A stretch of DNA of 6,446 nt from an uncultured Collinsella sp. (GCA_958439775.1 CAUBWQ010000054.1:1-6446); one strand, 5' to 3'; shown: positions 1 through 5,751, counted from the stretch's first letter. Program-made: numbers and translations. Notes: generated by a model not told the origin, from the sequence alone.

Positions 1-156
1 ATCCCGTCGATTGTCGCCGCGCGCACGACCGAGGGCGGCACCGCCCCTGCCGCCGTTGCCGTGCAGCTTGATCGCGCCGAGGCACAGCTCGTGGCTGACG
101 AGGGTGTGTTTGGGTCACTGACCAAGGTCGTCGAGATGGGCCACGGGGTAAAGTAG
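1..156 (+). CDS. 3' end of an unidentified protein-coding gene
   Basis: Frame 1 is open from the window edge to a TAG stop at 154-156 and encodes the last 51 residues of a protein (begins IPSIVAARTTEGG, ends KVVEMGHGVK). Codon use is GC-rich at third positions (GTC, GCC, CGC), as in the other genes here, and an intrinsic terminator follows about 50 bases later, so this is a real gene end. I do not recognise the family: the fragment is rich in Ala and Val, has no cysteine, no membrane segment and no catalytic signature I can name. The terminator and the separate promoters before ndk suggest it is not co-transcribed with ndk. Confidence 0.7.
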   Translation: MPSIVAARTTEGGTAPAAVAVQLDRAEAQLVADEGVFGSLTKVVEMGHGVK

Positions 157-206
157 GGATTTGGCTGAAGCCGTTTTGGCCATTTATTGATAAATCGTTT
201 TCACTT

Positions 207-240
207 TACGGGCGCCTGCTGATGTGGGCGCCCGTATTTT
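207..240 (+). terminator. Intrinsic terminator of the upstream partial gene
   Basis: A 10-bp perfect stem (TACGGGCGCC at 207-216 with GGCGCCCGTA at 227-236) closes a 10-base loop and runs straight into TTTT at 237-240. It lies 50 bases after the stop at 156 and is a textbook rho-independent terminator for plus-strand transcription. Confidence 0.88.
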
Positions 241-348
241 GTTGCTATGGGGGAGGGGCTTGTCGAGAACTTCTGTAGGACCTTTGGGCAGGTTGTGAAG
301 GGGTTACGTTCGCGGGCGGCAACCGACCGCCTGCTCTGCTCGATGCGG

Positions 349-376
349 TTGATGGGCGGTCGGATGGTACTCTAAT
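349..376 (+). promoter_or_regulatory. Candidate distal ndk promoter
   Basis: TTGATG (349-354) and TCTAAT (371-376) are separated by 16 bases and match the sigma-70 -35 and -10 consensus at 4/6 and 5/6 positions. Transcription would start near 383 and give ndk a leader of about 160 bases. A 9-bp inverted repeat (CCGACCGCC 323-331, GGCGGTCGG 355-363) straddles the -35 hexamer and could be an operator or a hairpin. This rests on consensus matching only. The rest of the 241-541 gap holds the proximal promoter and no gene that I can see. Confidence 0.35.
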
Positions 377-449
377 CGGGCTTCGAAACAGAAGTGACAC
401 ATATGGAGCGCTTTAATAAATTGCAACGTTTCAATAAACAGCTTTTTGT

Positions 450-477
450 TTAACTGCAGCTAAAACTCTGTTACGAT
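450..477 (+). promoter_or_regulatory. Candidate proximal ndk promoter
   Basis: TTAACT (450-455) and TACGAT (472-477) are 16 bases apart; the -10 hexamer matches consensus at 4/6 positions. Transcription would start near 484, leaving a leader of about 58 bases before the ATG at 542. A 6-bp dyad (TAAACA 435-440, TGTTTA 447-452) overlaps the upstream edge of the -35 hexamer. The surrounding AT-rich tract (about 410-470) stands out from the GC-rich flanks, which supports a promoter here. Confidence 0.45.
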
Positions 478-541
478 GCAGTCCAGGCGGGTGCCGGAAT
501 GGGACTTGGGCACGCGCGAACCTACTTGAAAGGCTACTTTT

Positions 542-946
542 ATGGCTATCGAGAAGACCTTCATCATGATTAAGCCCGACGCCGTGCGCGACCGCAAGAT
601 CGGCGAGATCGTTGCTCGCATTGAGCGCAGCGGCCTTGTCATCGAGCGCATGGAGATGACCACGCTCGAGCGCGCTACCGTCGAGGAGCACTACGCCCAT
701 CTGGCCGACAAGCCCTTCTTTGGCGGTCTCTGCGACTTTATGACGAGCGGTCCGGTCGTCAAGATGGTCGTTTCCGGTCTCTCCGCTGTTGCTAAGATGC
801 GCACCCTCATGGGCGCTACCAACCCGCTTGAGGCTGCTCCTGGTACCATCCGCGGCGACTTTGCCGTCGATGTCAACGCCAACGTGATCCACGGCTCCGA
901 CTGCCTGGAGAACGCCGAGATTGAGATCAAGCGCTTCTTTGGCTAA
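542..946 (+). CDS. ndk: Nucleoside diphosphate kinase
   Basis: This cytosolic enzyme moves the gamma-phosphate of ATP onto other (d)NDPs through a phosphohistidine intermediate and so balances nucleotide pools. The 134-residue protein is close to the usual bacterial length of about 135-145 and appears complete. Visible family residues are K11 in the N-terminal IMIKPDAV strand, Y51, R87, T93, R104 and N114, plus the active-site block NVIHGSD with catalytic H117; the numbering matches the family standard almost exactly. The ATG is supported by GAAAGG at 528-533, 8 bases upstream. The gene is monocistronic: two candidate promoters precede it and an intrinsic terminator follows 38 bases after the stop. 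A small 7-bp hairpin (CAGCTTT 949-955, AAAGCTG 964-970) lies between the stop and that terminator. It is convergent with rpiB. Confidence 0.98.
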   Translation: MAIEKTFIMIKPDAVRDRKIGEIVARIERSGLVIERMEMTTLERATVEEHYAHLADKPFFGGLCDFMTSGPVVKMVVSGLSAVAKMRTLMGATNPLEAAPGTIRGDFAVDVNANVIHGSDCLENAEIEIKRFFG

Positions 947-984
947 ACCAGCTTTGACTCCTTAAAGCTGTTAGCGTGTGGCTT

Positions 985-1018
985 GGGCGCCGCGGAACTC
1001 CATCCGCGGCGCCCTTTT
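985..1018 (+). terminator. Intrinsic terminator of ndk
   Basis: An 11-bp perfect GC stem (GGGCGCCGCGG 985-995 with CCGCGGCGCCC 1004-1014) encloses the loop AACTCCAT and is followed at once by TTTT (1015-1018). Confidence 0.92.
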
Positions 1019-1032
1019 ATTCCAAAATCTAT

Positions 1033-1073
1033 GCAGGGGCCCGCTCGGACATGTGTTCCGAGCGGGCCCCTGC
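1033..1073 (-). terminator. Probable terminator of rpiB
   Basis: Positions 1033-1049 and 1057-1073 form a 17-bp perfect GC-rich stem around a 7-base loop. It begins 25 bases after the rpiB stop when read on the minus strand, where the bases after the stem are ATAGATTTT, an interrupted U tract. On the plus strand no U tract follows, so it fits rpiB better than ndk. It may also act as a barrier between the two convergent genes. Confidence 0.65.
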
Positions 1074-1097
1074 TGTTAGCTTGTGGCACTGAATAGT

Positions 1098-1565
1098 TTA
1101 GGCTTCGTCGACGATCTTAAGGGCGCGCGTGTGATCGATCTCGTTGAGGAGGTTAACGCGACGCTCGTGACGACCACCCTCAAACTCGGCGTCGAGCCAC
1201 TCGTCGACGATCATCTTGGCGAGCTCGGAGCCCACGACGCGGGCGCCAAAAGCGAGCACGTTGGTATTGTTGTGCATGCGGGAGAGCTTGGCGCTGAAGG
1301 GCTCGGAGCACACGACGGCGCGTACGCCCTCGACCTTGTTGGCAGCCAGGCTGATACCGACGCCGGTGCCACAGATCAGGATGCCTAGATCGACGTCGCC
1401 GTTGGCTACTGCCTTGCCCACCTTGTAGCCGGCGATGGGGTAGTCAAAGCTCTCGGAGGTGTCGGTGCCAAAGTTCACGACCTCGCAGCCGCGCTCCTTC
1501 AGGTGCTCGGAGATGATGTTCTTGAGCTCGACGGCGGCGTGGTCGTTACCGATACCGATCTTCAT
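1098..1565 (-). CDS. rpiB: Ribose-5-phosphate isomerase B (RpiB/LacAB family)
   Basis: This enzyme interconverts ribose 5-phosphate and ribulose 5-phosphate in the non-oxidative pentose phosphate pathway. At 155 residues it is slightly longer than the roughly 149-residue E. coli RpiB. Visible family features are the N-terminal KIGIGNDHAA strand with D8 and H9, the CGTGVGIS loop with the catalytic-type C65 and T67, H98-N99 in the RMHNNTNVLAFG segment, and R132 and R136 in the phosphate-binding C-terminal region. These correspond within one position to the E. coli residues. The start is an ATG whose upstream minus-strand sequence reads AGAGAGGAA, 6-7 bases away. LacA/LacB and allose isomerases share the fold, but no sugar-utilisation genes lie nearby, so RpiB is the simplest call. 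It is divergent from the CyuA-like gene and convergent with ndk. Confidence 0.93.
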   Translation of the reverse strand: MKIGIGNDHAAVELKNIISEHLKERGCEVVNFGTDTSESFDYPIAGYKVGKAVANGDVDLGILICGTGVGISLAANKVEGVRAVVCSEPFSAKLSRMHNNTNVLAFGARVVGSELAKMIVDEWLDAEFEGGRHERRVNLLNEIDHTRALKIVDEA

Positions 1566-1643
1566 GGATAGTTCCTCTCTGGTCTGCGCGGCGAGATTGC
1601 TAAAGGTTTTACCGCGTTCGACTGCATGATAGCGCGACTTTTG

Positions 1644-1672
1644 TGTAAACGCTTGGGCGTTTTTTGGTCAAA
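1644..1672 (-). promoter_or_regulatory. Candidate rpiB promoter
   Basis: On the minus strand TTGACC (1667-1672) and TTTACA (1644-1649) are 17 bases apart; the -35 hexamer is good (5/6) and the -10 hexamer weak (3/6). A better -10 hexamer, TATCAT at 1626-1631, lacks a matching -35. A 6-bp dyad (AAACGC 1647-1652, GCGTTT 1657-1662) sits in the spacer, and AAACGC recurs at 1670-1675, which could be an operator. All of this is consensus matching. Confidence 0.35.
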
Positions 1673-1707
1673 CGCCTTAGCATGCAACAAGACCGGTTTC
1701 TCATGAA

Positions 1708-1739
1708 TGAATGCCGTCAGTTTTCGCCTGAATGCCGTC
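1708..1739. promoter_or_regulatory. Tandem 11-bp direct repeat, possible regulator site
   Basis: TGAATGCCGTC occurs exactly at 1708-1718 and again at 1729-1739. The 21-bp period is two DNA helical turns, so a regulator would meet both copies on the same face. The pair lies about 30-60 bases upstream of the -35 of the CyuA-like gene, a typical activator position, and also upstream of the divergent rpiB gene. No protein partner can be named from this window. Confidence 0.45.
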
Positions 1740-1770
1740 TACCGGAACCTGGGTTGCGGTTTTTGATGCA

Positions 1771-1800
1771 TTGTTATCAAATAAAAGAGCTAATTATTAT
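1771..1800 (+). promoter_or_regulatory. Promoter of the CyuA-like gene
   Basis: TTGTTA (1771-1776) and TATTAT (1795-1800) are 18 bases apart and match consensus at 4/6 and 5/6 positions, inside a distinctly AT-rich tract. Transcription would start near 1807, about 30 bases before the ATG. The dyad TTTGAT (1762-1767)/ATCAAA (1776-1781) brackets the -35 hexamer and could be an operator. Confidence 0.6.
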
Positions 1801-1836
1801 TGAGAGCCCAGCCTGTTATACAAGTAGGAGATACCT

Positions 1837-3156
1837 ATGCCTGCCGATTCCCTTCGTGATGCCGCGTTTTGCGATGTTTTGAACCGCGAGCTTGTCTGCG
1901 CGCTCGGCTGCACCGAGCCCATTGCCGTTGCCTATGCAGCGGCGCTGGCGAGCCAGACGCTCGGTTGCGAGCCCGATCATATGGATGTTGCCTGCTCGGG
2001 CAACATCATCAAGAACGTCAAGAGCGTGACCGTGCCCAACTCGGGCGGTATGCACGGTATTGAGGCCGCGGCCGTGCTGGGTGCCGTGGGCGGCGACGCT
2101 AAGAGCGCGCTCGAGGTGCTCGAGAGCGTTAACGATGAAGACCGCGCTCGCGTGGCCGAGCTCCTCGCCGACGCCGGCTACTGCGATGTGTCGCTTGTCG
2201 AAGGTGTGCCCAACCTCTACATCAAGGTGACTGCGACGGCCGGGGGCCATACCGCGGTCGTCGAGATTACCGATCACCACACTAATGTCACGTGCCATAC
2301 GCTCGATGGTATTCCGGTATGCGGCAAGTCGGCGGGGGAGTGTACCGCCTGCGCCGAGCGCGTGGTGGCCGAGCGTGCGGCGGATAAGGCCGATACCCCT
2401 ATGAGCATTGAGTCCATCATCGACTTTATCGAGGACGGTGACATTGAGGACGCCCGCGCTGCCGTTGAGCGTCAGATTGAGCTGAATGGCGCAATCAGTG
2501 CCGAGGGCCTTGCGCACGCTTGGGGCGCCGAGGTGGGTCGTACGCTGCTGGGTGCTCGTGCCGATGACGTCGCCTGCCGTGCCCGTGCCCGTGCGGCCGC
2601 CGGGTCCGACGCCCGCATGAACGGCTGCGCGCTGCCGGTCGCCATTGTGTGCGGCTCGGGCAATCAGGGCATTACCTGCGCATTGCCCGTCATGGAGTAT
2701 GCCGAGTACCTGCGTTGCGACCACGAGCGCCTGGTGCGCGCCGTGATGCTGTCCGATCTTATCGCCGTGCATATCAAGAGTTATATTGGTGCGCTCTCGG
2801 CGTTTTGCGGTGCTATTTGCGCCGCGTGCGGCGCCGGCGCCGCGATTACCTGGCTGTGCGGTGGCACGCGCGAGCAGATTGGCGCGACGGTTTCGAACAC
2901 GCTCGGCAACGTGGGCGGCATCGTGTGCGATGGCGCCAAGGCGAGCTGTGCTGCCAAGATCTCGGCTGCCGTCGATGCGGCGATTCTGGGTCATGATATG
3001 GCCATGCAGGGTCGCGGCTTCCGCGCCGGCGAGGGCCTGATCCAAGATACCGTTGAGCAGACAATCGCCAGTATGGGCTACGTAGGCCGCGTGGGCATGA
3101 AGGACACCGACGTCGAGATCCTCAACATCATGATCGGCAAGACTCGAGTCTGCTAG
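1837..3156 (+). CDS. L-serine dehydratase / L-cysteine desulfidase family protein (CyuA/YhaM, UPF0597)
   Basis: Members of this family are iron-sulfur enzymes that release ammonia from L-cysteine (giving sulfide and pyruvate) or L-serine (giving pyruvate). The 439-residue protein is full length. Visible signatures are GCTEP at 24-28, the cysteine-containing N-terminal block; SGNIIKNV near 54-61 and VPNSGGMHG near 67-74; CGSGNQGI at 272-279 followed by C281; SAFCGAICAACGAGA at 321-335; and CDGAKASC at 364-371. C25, C281 and cysteines in the 324-331 cluster probably correspond to the four conserved cysteines of the characterised archaeal cysteine desulfidase; that mapping is my inference. There are 22 cysteines in total, unusually many. 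The ATG has AGGAG at 1826-1830, 6 bases upstream. It has its own promoter, is divergent from rpiB, and a hairpin overlaps its stop. Sequence alone does not separate serine from cysteine as substrate. Confidence 0.88.
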   Translation: MPADSLRDAAFCDVLNRELVCALGCTEPIAVAYAAALASQTLGCEPDHMDVACSGNIIKNVKSVTVPNSGGMHGIEAAAVLGAVGGDAKSALEVLESVNDEDRARVAELLADAGYCDVSLVEGVPNLYIKVTATAGGHTAVVEITDHHTNVTCHTLDGIPVCGKSAGECTACAERVVAERAADKADTPMSIESIIDFIEDGDIEDARAAVERQIELNGAISAEGLAHAWGAEVGRTLLGARADDVACRARARAAAGSDARMNGCALPVAIVCGSGNQGITCALPVMEYAEYLRCDHERLVRAVMLSDLIAVHIKSYIGALSAFCGAICAACGAGAAITWLCGGTREQIGATVSNTLGNVGGIVCDGAKASCAAKISAAVDAAILGHDMAMQGRGFRAGEGLIQDTVEQTIASMGYVGRVGMKDTDVEILNIMIGKTRVC

Positions 3157-3183
3157 TTACGCGGTTTTACCAAACCGCGTAAC
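3156..3183 (+). other. Stable hairpin overlapping the stop codon
   Basis: GTTACGCGGTTT (3156-3167) and AAACCGCGTAAC (3172-3183) form a perfect 12-bp stem with the tetraloop TACC. The first base of the stem is the last base of the TAG stop. No U tract follows, so it is not a standard intrinsic terminator; it may protect the 3' end of the transcript or act together with the larger hairpin element 2 bases downstream. Confidence 0.6.
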
Positions 3184-3185
3184 CG

Positions 3186-3299
3186 GTCGACGCTGCAAAC
3201 GCCCCTAAGCGGCAATCTGCCTTTCAATCGTCGTGCATGGCCAGAAGGCCTATGCCCTCCTCTTTCAAGGCACATTGCTCGCTTAGGGGCGTTTTCGCT
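3186..3299 (+). repeat. Structured repeat element, copy 1
   Basis: This is one of two same-orientation copies in the window (the other is at 6283-6397). In order it holds: the left flank GTCGACGCTGC (3186-3196); a 14-bp outer stem (3197-3210 with 3281-3294, perfect); an inner stem GCAATCTGCCTT (3212-3223) with AAGGCACATTGC (3267-3278), perfect except one C-C mismatch; an apical hairpin GCAT-GGCC-AGAA-GGCC-T-ATGC (3233-3253 region) with one bulged base; and the right flank TCGCT. A four-base T run (3292-3295) follows the outer stem, so it could act as a terminator for the CyuA-like gene, and it also lies 50 bases beyond the convergent HAD gene. I do not recognise a named family; it could be a REP/MITE-like palindrome or a structured RNA. 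Confidence 0.8.
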
Positions 3300-3349
3300 G
3301 GCTTATGCTCAACCTGCGGCGTTGTTTTGTTTGGAGCGAGTGAGGGGTC

Positions 3350-4108
3350 CTATGACAGTTCGTTGGCTATTTGGTGTTCGTAGAAGGCTTCGATTACGGC
3401 GTTAAAGTCGCGGGCGAAGTCTTCCATGGTTCCGCGCCAGGTGGCTCGGCTGGGCTTGCCTTGGCCCACAAAGGCGGTTTGGATGCCGCAATCGGGGGAC
3501 GGGAAGTCGCGCTTGGGATCGTTGCCAACCATAAGGACCTCGTGCGGCTCGAGCCCCATCACCTGAAGCTGCTCTAGATAGTAGGTGGCATCGGGCTTGC
3601 AGCGGGTGGTGTTTCCCATGTGCGTGACGAGCTCAAAGGGAGCGTCGGCCAGGTCGCCCCAACCCATGCGGCACTCGATGGCGCCCTGGGGAAAGCTGGG
3701 GTTGGTAAAGAGCGCGCAGCGCAGCCCTGCGTTCTGTACGGCCTGGAGCGCGGCGTGTGCGCCCGGCATGGCGTGGGCGTTAATGACATCGTCGTTCTTG
3801 TACGGAAGAACTTCGCGGTCATAGTAGGTAAACGCCTCGTAGATGAGGGGATCGGAGAGGCAGATCCCGCATCGGCGCTCGACCTCTTCTTGGTAAAACT
3901 CAAGATTGGTGCGGTTGTCCGTGCCGCTGCGGCGATTGGCGTTGAGGTCGACCAGGATGGTGCCGAGGCGCGCCATCGTGCCACCGCGGCTGCGGCGCCC
4001 GATATCCGCGAGCATCGAAGAGACATCCTTAAAATAGCGAAGGATGAACGCGTTGAGGTTGATGCTGAGAAGCGTTTCGTCCATATCGAAAACGACTGCT
4101 TTGAGCAC
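3350..4108 (-). CDS. HAD-superfamily hydrolase (phosphatase-like)
   Basis: This is a cytosolic haloacid dehalogenase-type phosphohydrolase of 252 residues. Motif I is FDMDETLL, with nucleophile D8 and acid/base D10; motif II is LFTNPS, with T135; motif III is K171 in RCKPDATYYL; motif IV is VGNDPKRD, with D197 and D201. The roughly 115-residue insert between motifs I and II is a C1-type helical cap, as in phosphoglycolate-phosphatase-like members. I chose the GTG at 4106-4108 because motif I then begins at residue 7 as usual and GAAAGG lies 7 bases upstream. The frame stays open upstream to an ATG at 4277-4279, but that would add 57 residues with no domain and no Shine-Dalgarno. The substrate cannot be told from sequence. 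It is divergent from rpsA and convergent with the CyuA-like gene. Confidence 0.9.
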   Translation of the reverse strand: MLKAVVFDMDETLLSINLNAFILRYFKDVSSMLADIGRRSRGGTMARLGTILVDLNANRRSGTDNRTNLEFYQEEVERRCGICLSDPLIYEAFTYYDREVLPYKNDDVINAHAMPGAHAALQAVQNAGLRCALFTNPSFPQGAIECRMGWGDLADAPFELVTHMGNTTRCKPDATYYLEQLQVMGLEPHEVLMVGNDPKRDFPSPDCGIQTAFVGQGKPSRATWRGTMEDFARDFNAVIEAFYEHQIANELS

Positions 4109-4394
4109 GCGGGCACCTTTCTCGAAAAATCGATCTAGAATCGTTGGCTCCGGATACTTTACCCCAAAGCCGAATGCCTGGCTGGTTATCGTCAAGTTGC
4201 GGAGACGTGTGTTCATAAGATTACGAAAAAGTCTCCACACGAGTAAAAAATCGCAGTTCACGCTTGAAATCGAACTCATTTCCCCGTAACCTATACGAAC
4301 GTGATTGCATAAGCGTCACATTAGTATCTGTCGGCTCCCGAGTGTTCCTAAACGTTGTGTGCTTGTCGCACCCTTCTGTAGGTCCTAGCAATCG
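4109..4394. other. Divergent non-coding gap between the HAD gene and rpsA
   Basis: No gene is supported here. The gap must hold promoters for both flanking genes, but none is clear. For rpsA, TTGAAA (4264-4269) with TAACCT (4287-4292) at 17-base spacing is the best pair and is weak at -10; TAGTAT (4322-4327) is a fair -10 without a -35. For the HAD gene, TAAAGT (minus strand, 4156-4161) is a possible -10. A permuted inverted-repeat pair lies at 4201-4241 (GGAGAC/GTCTCC and CGTGTG/CACACG). The 4205-4300 stretch is more AT-rich than its surroundings. Confidence 0.5.
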
Positions 4395-4419
4395 GGGCCC
4401 CGTAGTTCGAAAGGGGTCC
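4395..4419 (+). promoter_or_regulatory. Leader hairpin that hides part of the rpsA Shine-Dalgarno
   Basis: GGGCCCC (4395-4401) can pair with GGGGTCC (4413-4419) through six Watson-Crick pairs and one G-U pair, closing an 11-base loop. The 3' arm contains the GGGG of the Shine-Dalgarno GAAAGGGG (4409-4416), which sits 7 bases before the TTG start. A competing self-complementary CGGGGCCCCG lies at 4393-4402. In E. coli, S1 represses its own mRNA through the leader; an analogous control here is an inference from this fold alone. Confidence 0.45.
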
Positions 4420-4423
4420 ACCT

Positions 4424-5590
4424 TTGAGTGAGATTCAGAACTCGTCCATTTTCTCTCTTGACGATGTCAACGAGGAGGAGATGAACAACCTCATCGACGG
4501 TACGATTACCGACTTTGATGAGGGCGATCTCGTTAACGGCACTGTCGTTAAGATCGAGCATGACGAGGTGCTCGTTGACATCGGATTCAAGTCCGAGGGC
4601 GTTATCCCGGTCCGCGAGCTGTCCATCCGCAAGGACGCTAACCCTGCAGACATCGTTGCACTCGGTGATCCCATCGAGGCTCTGGTTCTCCAGAAGGAGG
4701 ACAAGGACGGTCGTCTGGTCCTGTCCAAGAAGCGTGCCGAGTACGAGCGTGCTTGGAACCGCATCGAGGAGAAGTTCAACTCCGGCGAGAACGTCGAGGG
4801 CGAGGTTATCGAGGTTGTCAAGGGCGGCCTGATTCTCGACATCGGCCTGCGTGGCTTCCTGCCCGCTTCTCTCGTCGACCTCCGTCGTGTCAAGGACCTC
4901 ACTTCCTACATGGGCACCCGCATCGAGGCCCGCGTCATCGAGATGGATCGCAACCGCAACAACGTCGTCCTCTCCCGTCGTGTCGTGCTCGAGGAGTCTC
5001 GTAAGGCCGAGCGCTCCGAGATCCTGTCCAAGCTCAAGTCTGGCATGCGTCTCCAGGGCACCGTTTCCTCCATCGTCGACTTCGGCGCCTTCGTCGACCT
5101 CGGCGGTATCGACGGCCTCATCCACATCTCCGAGCTCTCCTGGAACCACGTCAACCATCCTTCCGAGGTTGTCAAGGTCGGCCAGGAGGTCGAGGTCGAG
5201 GTTCTCGACGTCGATCTCAACCGCGAGCGCATCTCCCTGGGTCTCAAGCAGACCACCGAGGATCCGTGGCGCGCACTGGTCAAGAAGTACGCCGTCGGCG
5301 CTATCGTCGAGGGCACTGTGACCAAGCTTGTCCCGTTCGGCGCTTTCGTCGACCTGGGCGAGGGCATCGAGGGCCTGGTGCACATCTCCGAGATGGCCAA
5401 CAAGCACGTCGATCAGCCTTCTCAGGTCACCCATGTGGGCGACAAGGTTCAGGTCAAGGTCATGGAGATCGACCTCGACCGTCGTCGTATCTCCCTGTCC
5501 ATGAAGTCCGCTGCTGAGACTCTGGGCGTCGAGATCGAGGTTACCCCGCTTCCTTCCGAGAAGAAGGACGAGGAGACCGACGCCGAGTAA
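4424..5590 (+). CDS. rpsA: 30S ribosomal protein S1
   Basis: S1 binds mRNA at the small ribosomal subunit and helps load and unfold it during initiation. The 388-residue protein holds four S1 (OB-fold) RNA-binding domains at about residues 34-103, 121-186, 206-275 and 292-361; domains 3 and 4 show the classic GAFVDLG...GLIHISE pattern and are the most alike. An acidic tail (ending EKKDEETDAE) follows. E. coli S1 has six domains, while four is usual in actinobacteria and many Gram-positives, so this is not a truncation. The start is TTG at 4424-4426 (SEIQNSSIF follows), chosen for GAAAGGGG 7 bases upstream; no in-frame ATG lies near. Codons are strongly biased to TCC, GTC, CGT, AAG and GAG, as in highly expressed genes. 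An intrinsic terminator follows, so it appears monocistronic. Confidence 0.97.
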   Translation: MSEIQNSSIFSLDDVNEEEMNNLIDGTITDFDEGDLVNGTVVKIEHDEVLVDIGFKSEGVIPVRELSIRKDANPADIVALGDPIEALVLQKEDKDGRLVLSKKRAEYERAWNRIEEKFNSGENVEGEVIEVVKGGLILDIGLRGFLPASLVDLRRVKDLTSYMGTRIEARVIEMDRNRNNVVLSRRVVLEESRKAERSEILSKLKSGMRLQGTVSSIVDFGAFVDLGGIDGLIHISELSWNHVNHPSEVVKVGQEVEVEVLDVDLNRERISLGLKQTTEDPWRALVKKYAVGAIVEGTVTKLVPFGAFVDLGEGIEGLVHISEMANKHVDQPSQVTHVGDKVQVKVMEIDLDRRRISLSMKSAAETLGVEIEVTPLPSEKKDEETDAE

Positions 5591-5614
5591 ATCGGTTTGA
5601 CGATCACTTGTTTT

Positions 5615-5648
5615 AAGGGATCCGTCCGCAATGGACGGGTCCCTTTTT
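5615..5648 (+). terminator. Intrinsic terminator of rpsA
   Basis: AAGGGATCCGTCC (5615-5627) pairs with GGACGGGTCCCTT (5633-5645) over 13 bp with one G-T pair, around the loop GCAAT. The stem runs into TTTTT (5644-5648). It lies 24 bases after the rpsA stop. Confidence 0.92.
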
Positions 5649-5727
5649 GCATTTGGTGCCGAGATGCACGATGCTGCCCATGCTGTCCACAGGCTATTTG
5701 GTTGTCGCTGCATGAAAAATGCCGACA

Positions 5728-5751
5728 TCCCGCCTCGGGGAAGAGGCGGGA
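5728..5751. other. Orphan hairpin in the rpsA-rnpB gap
   Basis: TCCCGCCTC (5728-5736) and GAGGCGGGA (5743-5751) form a perfect 9-bp stem with the loop GGGGAA. Neither strand has a U tract directly after it, though the minus strand reads ATTTTTC 12 bases later. No gene ends nearby that would need a terminator. A smaller GCAT-GAAAA-ATGC hairpin lies just before it at 5710-5722. The rest of the 5649-5897 gap shows no supported gene. Confidence 0.4.

Noticed and set aside
270..279. CTTCTGTAGG repeated at 4373-4382
   Set aside because: A 10-base identity between two upstream regions with different flanks is weak enough to be chance.
1763..1780. FNR-type site TTGAT...ATCAA
   Set aside because: The half-sites are 8 bases apart; FNR sites have 4. 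Kept only as a generic dyad.
1816..3045. Long open frame (409 codons) on the minus strand
   Set aside because: It is antisense to the well-supported CyuA-like gene, and its product is rich in Arg, Gly, Ala and His with no domain pattern, as expected of a shadow frame in GC-rich coding DNA.
4109..4279. 57-residue N-terminal extension of the HAD protein from an ATG at 4279
   Set aside because: There is no Shine-Dalgarno before that ATG, the GTG at 4108 has GAAAGG at good spacing, and HAD proteins normally begin just before motif I.
4385..5728. Long open frame (447 codons) on the minus strand
   Set aside because: It mirrors rpsA; its Leu/Asp/Val-rich low-complexity product is the complement of the S1 codon bias, and it also runs across the rpsA terminator.
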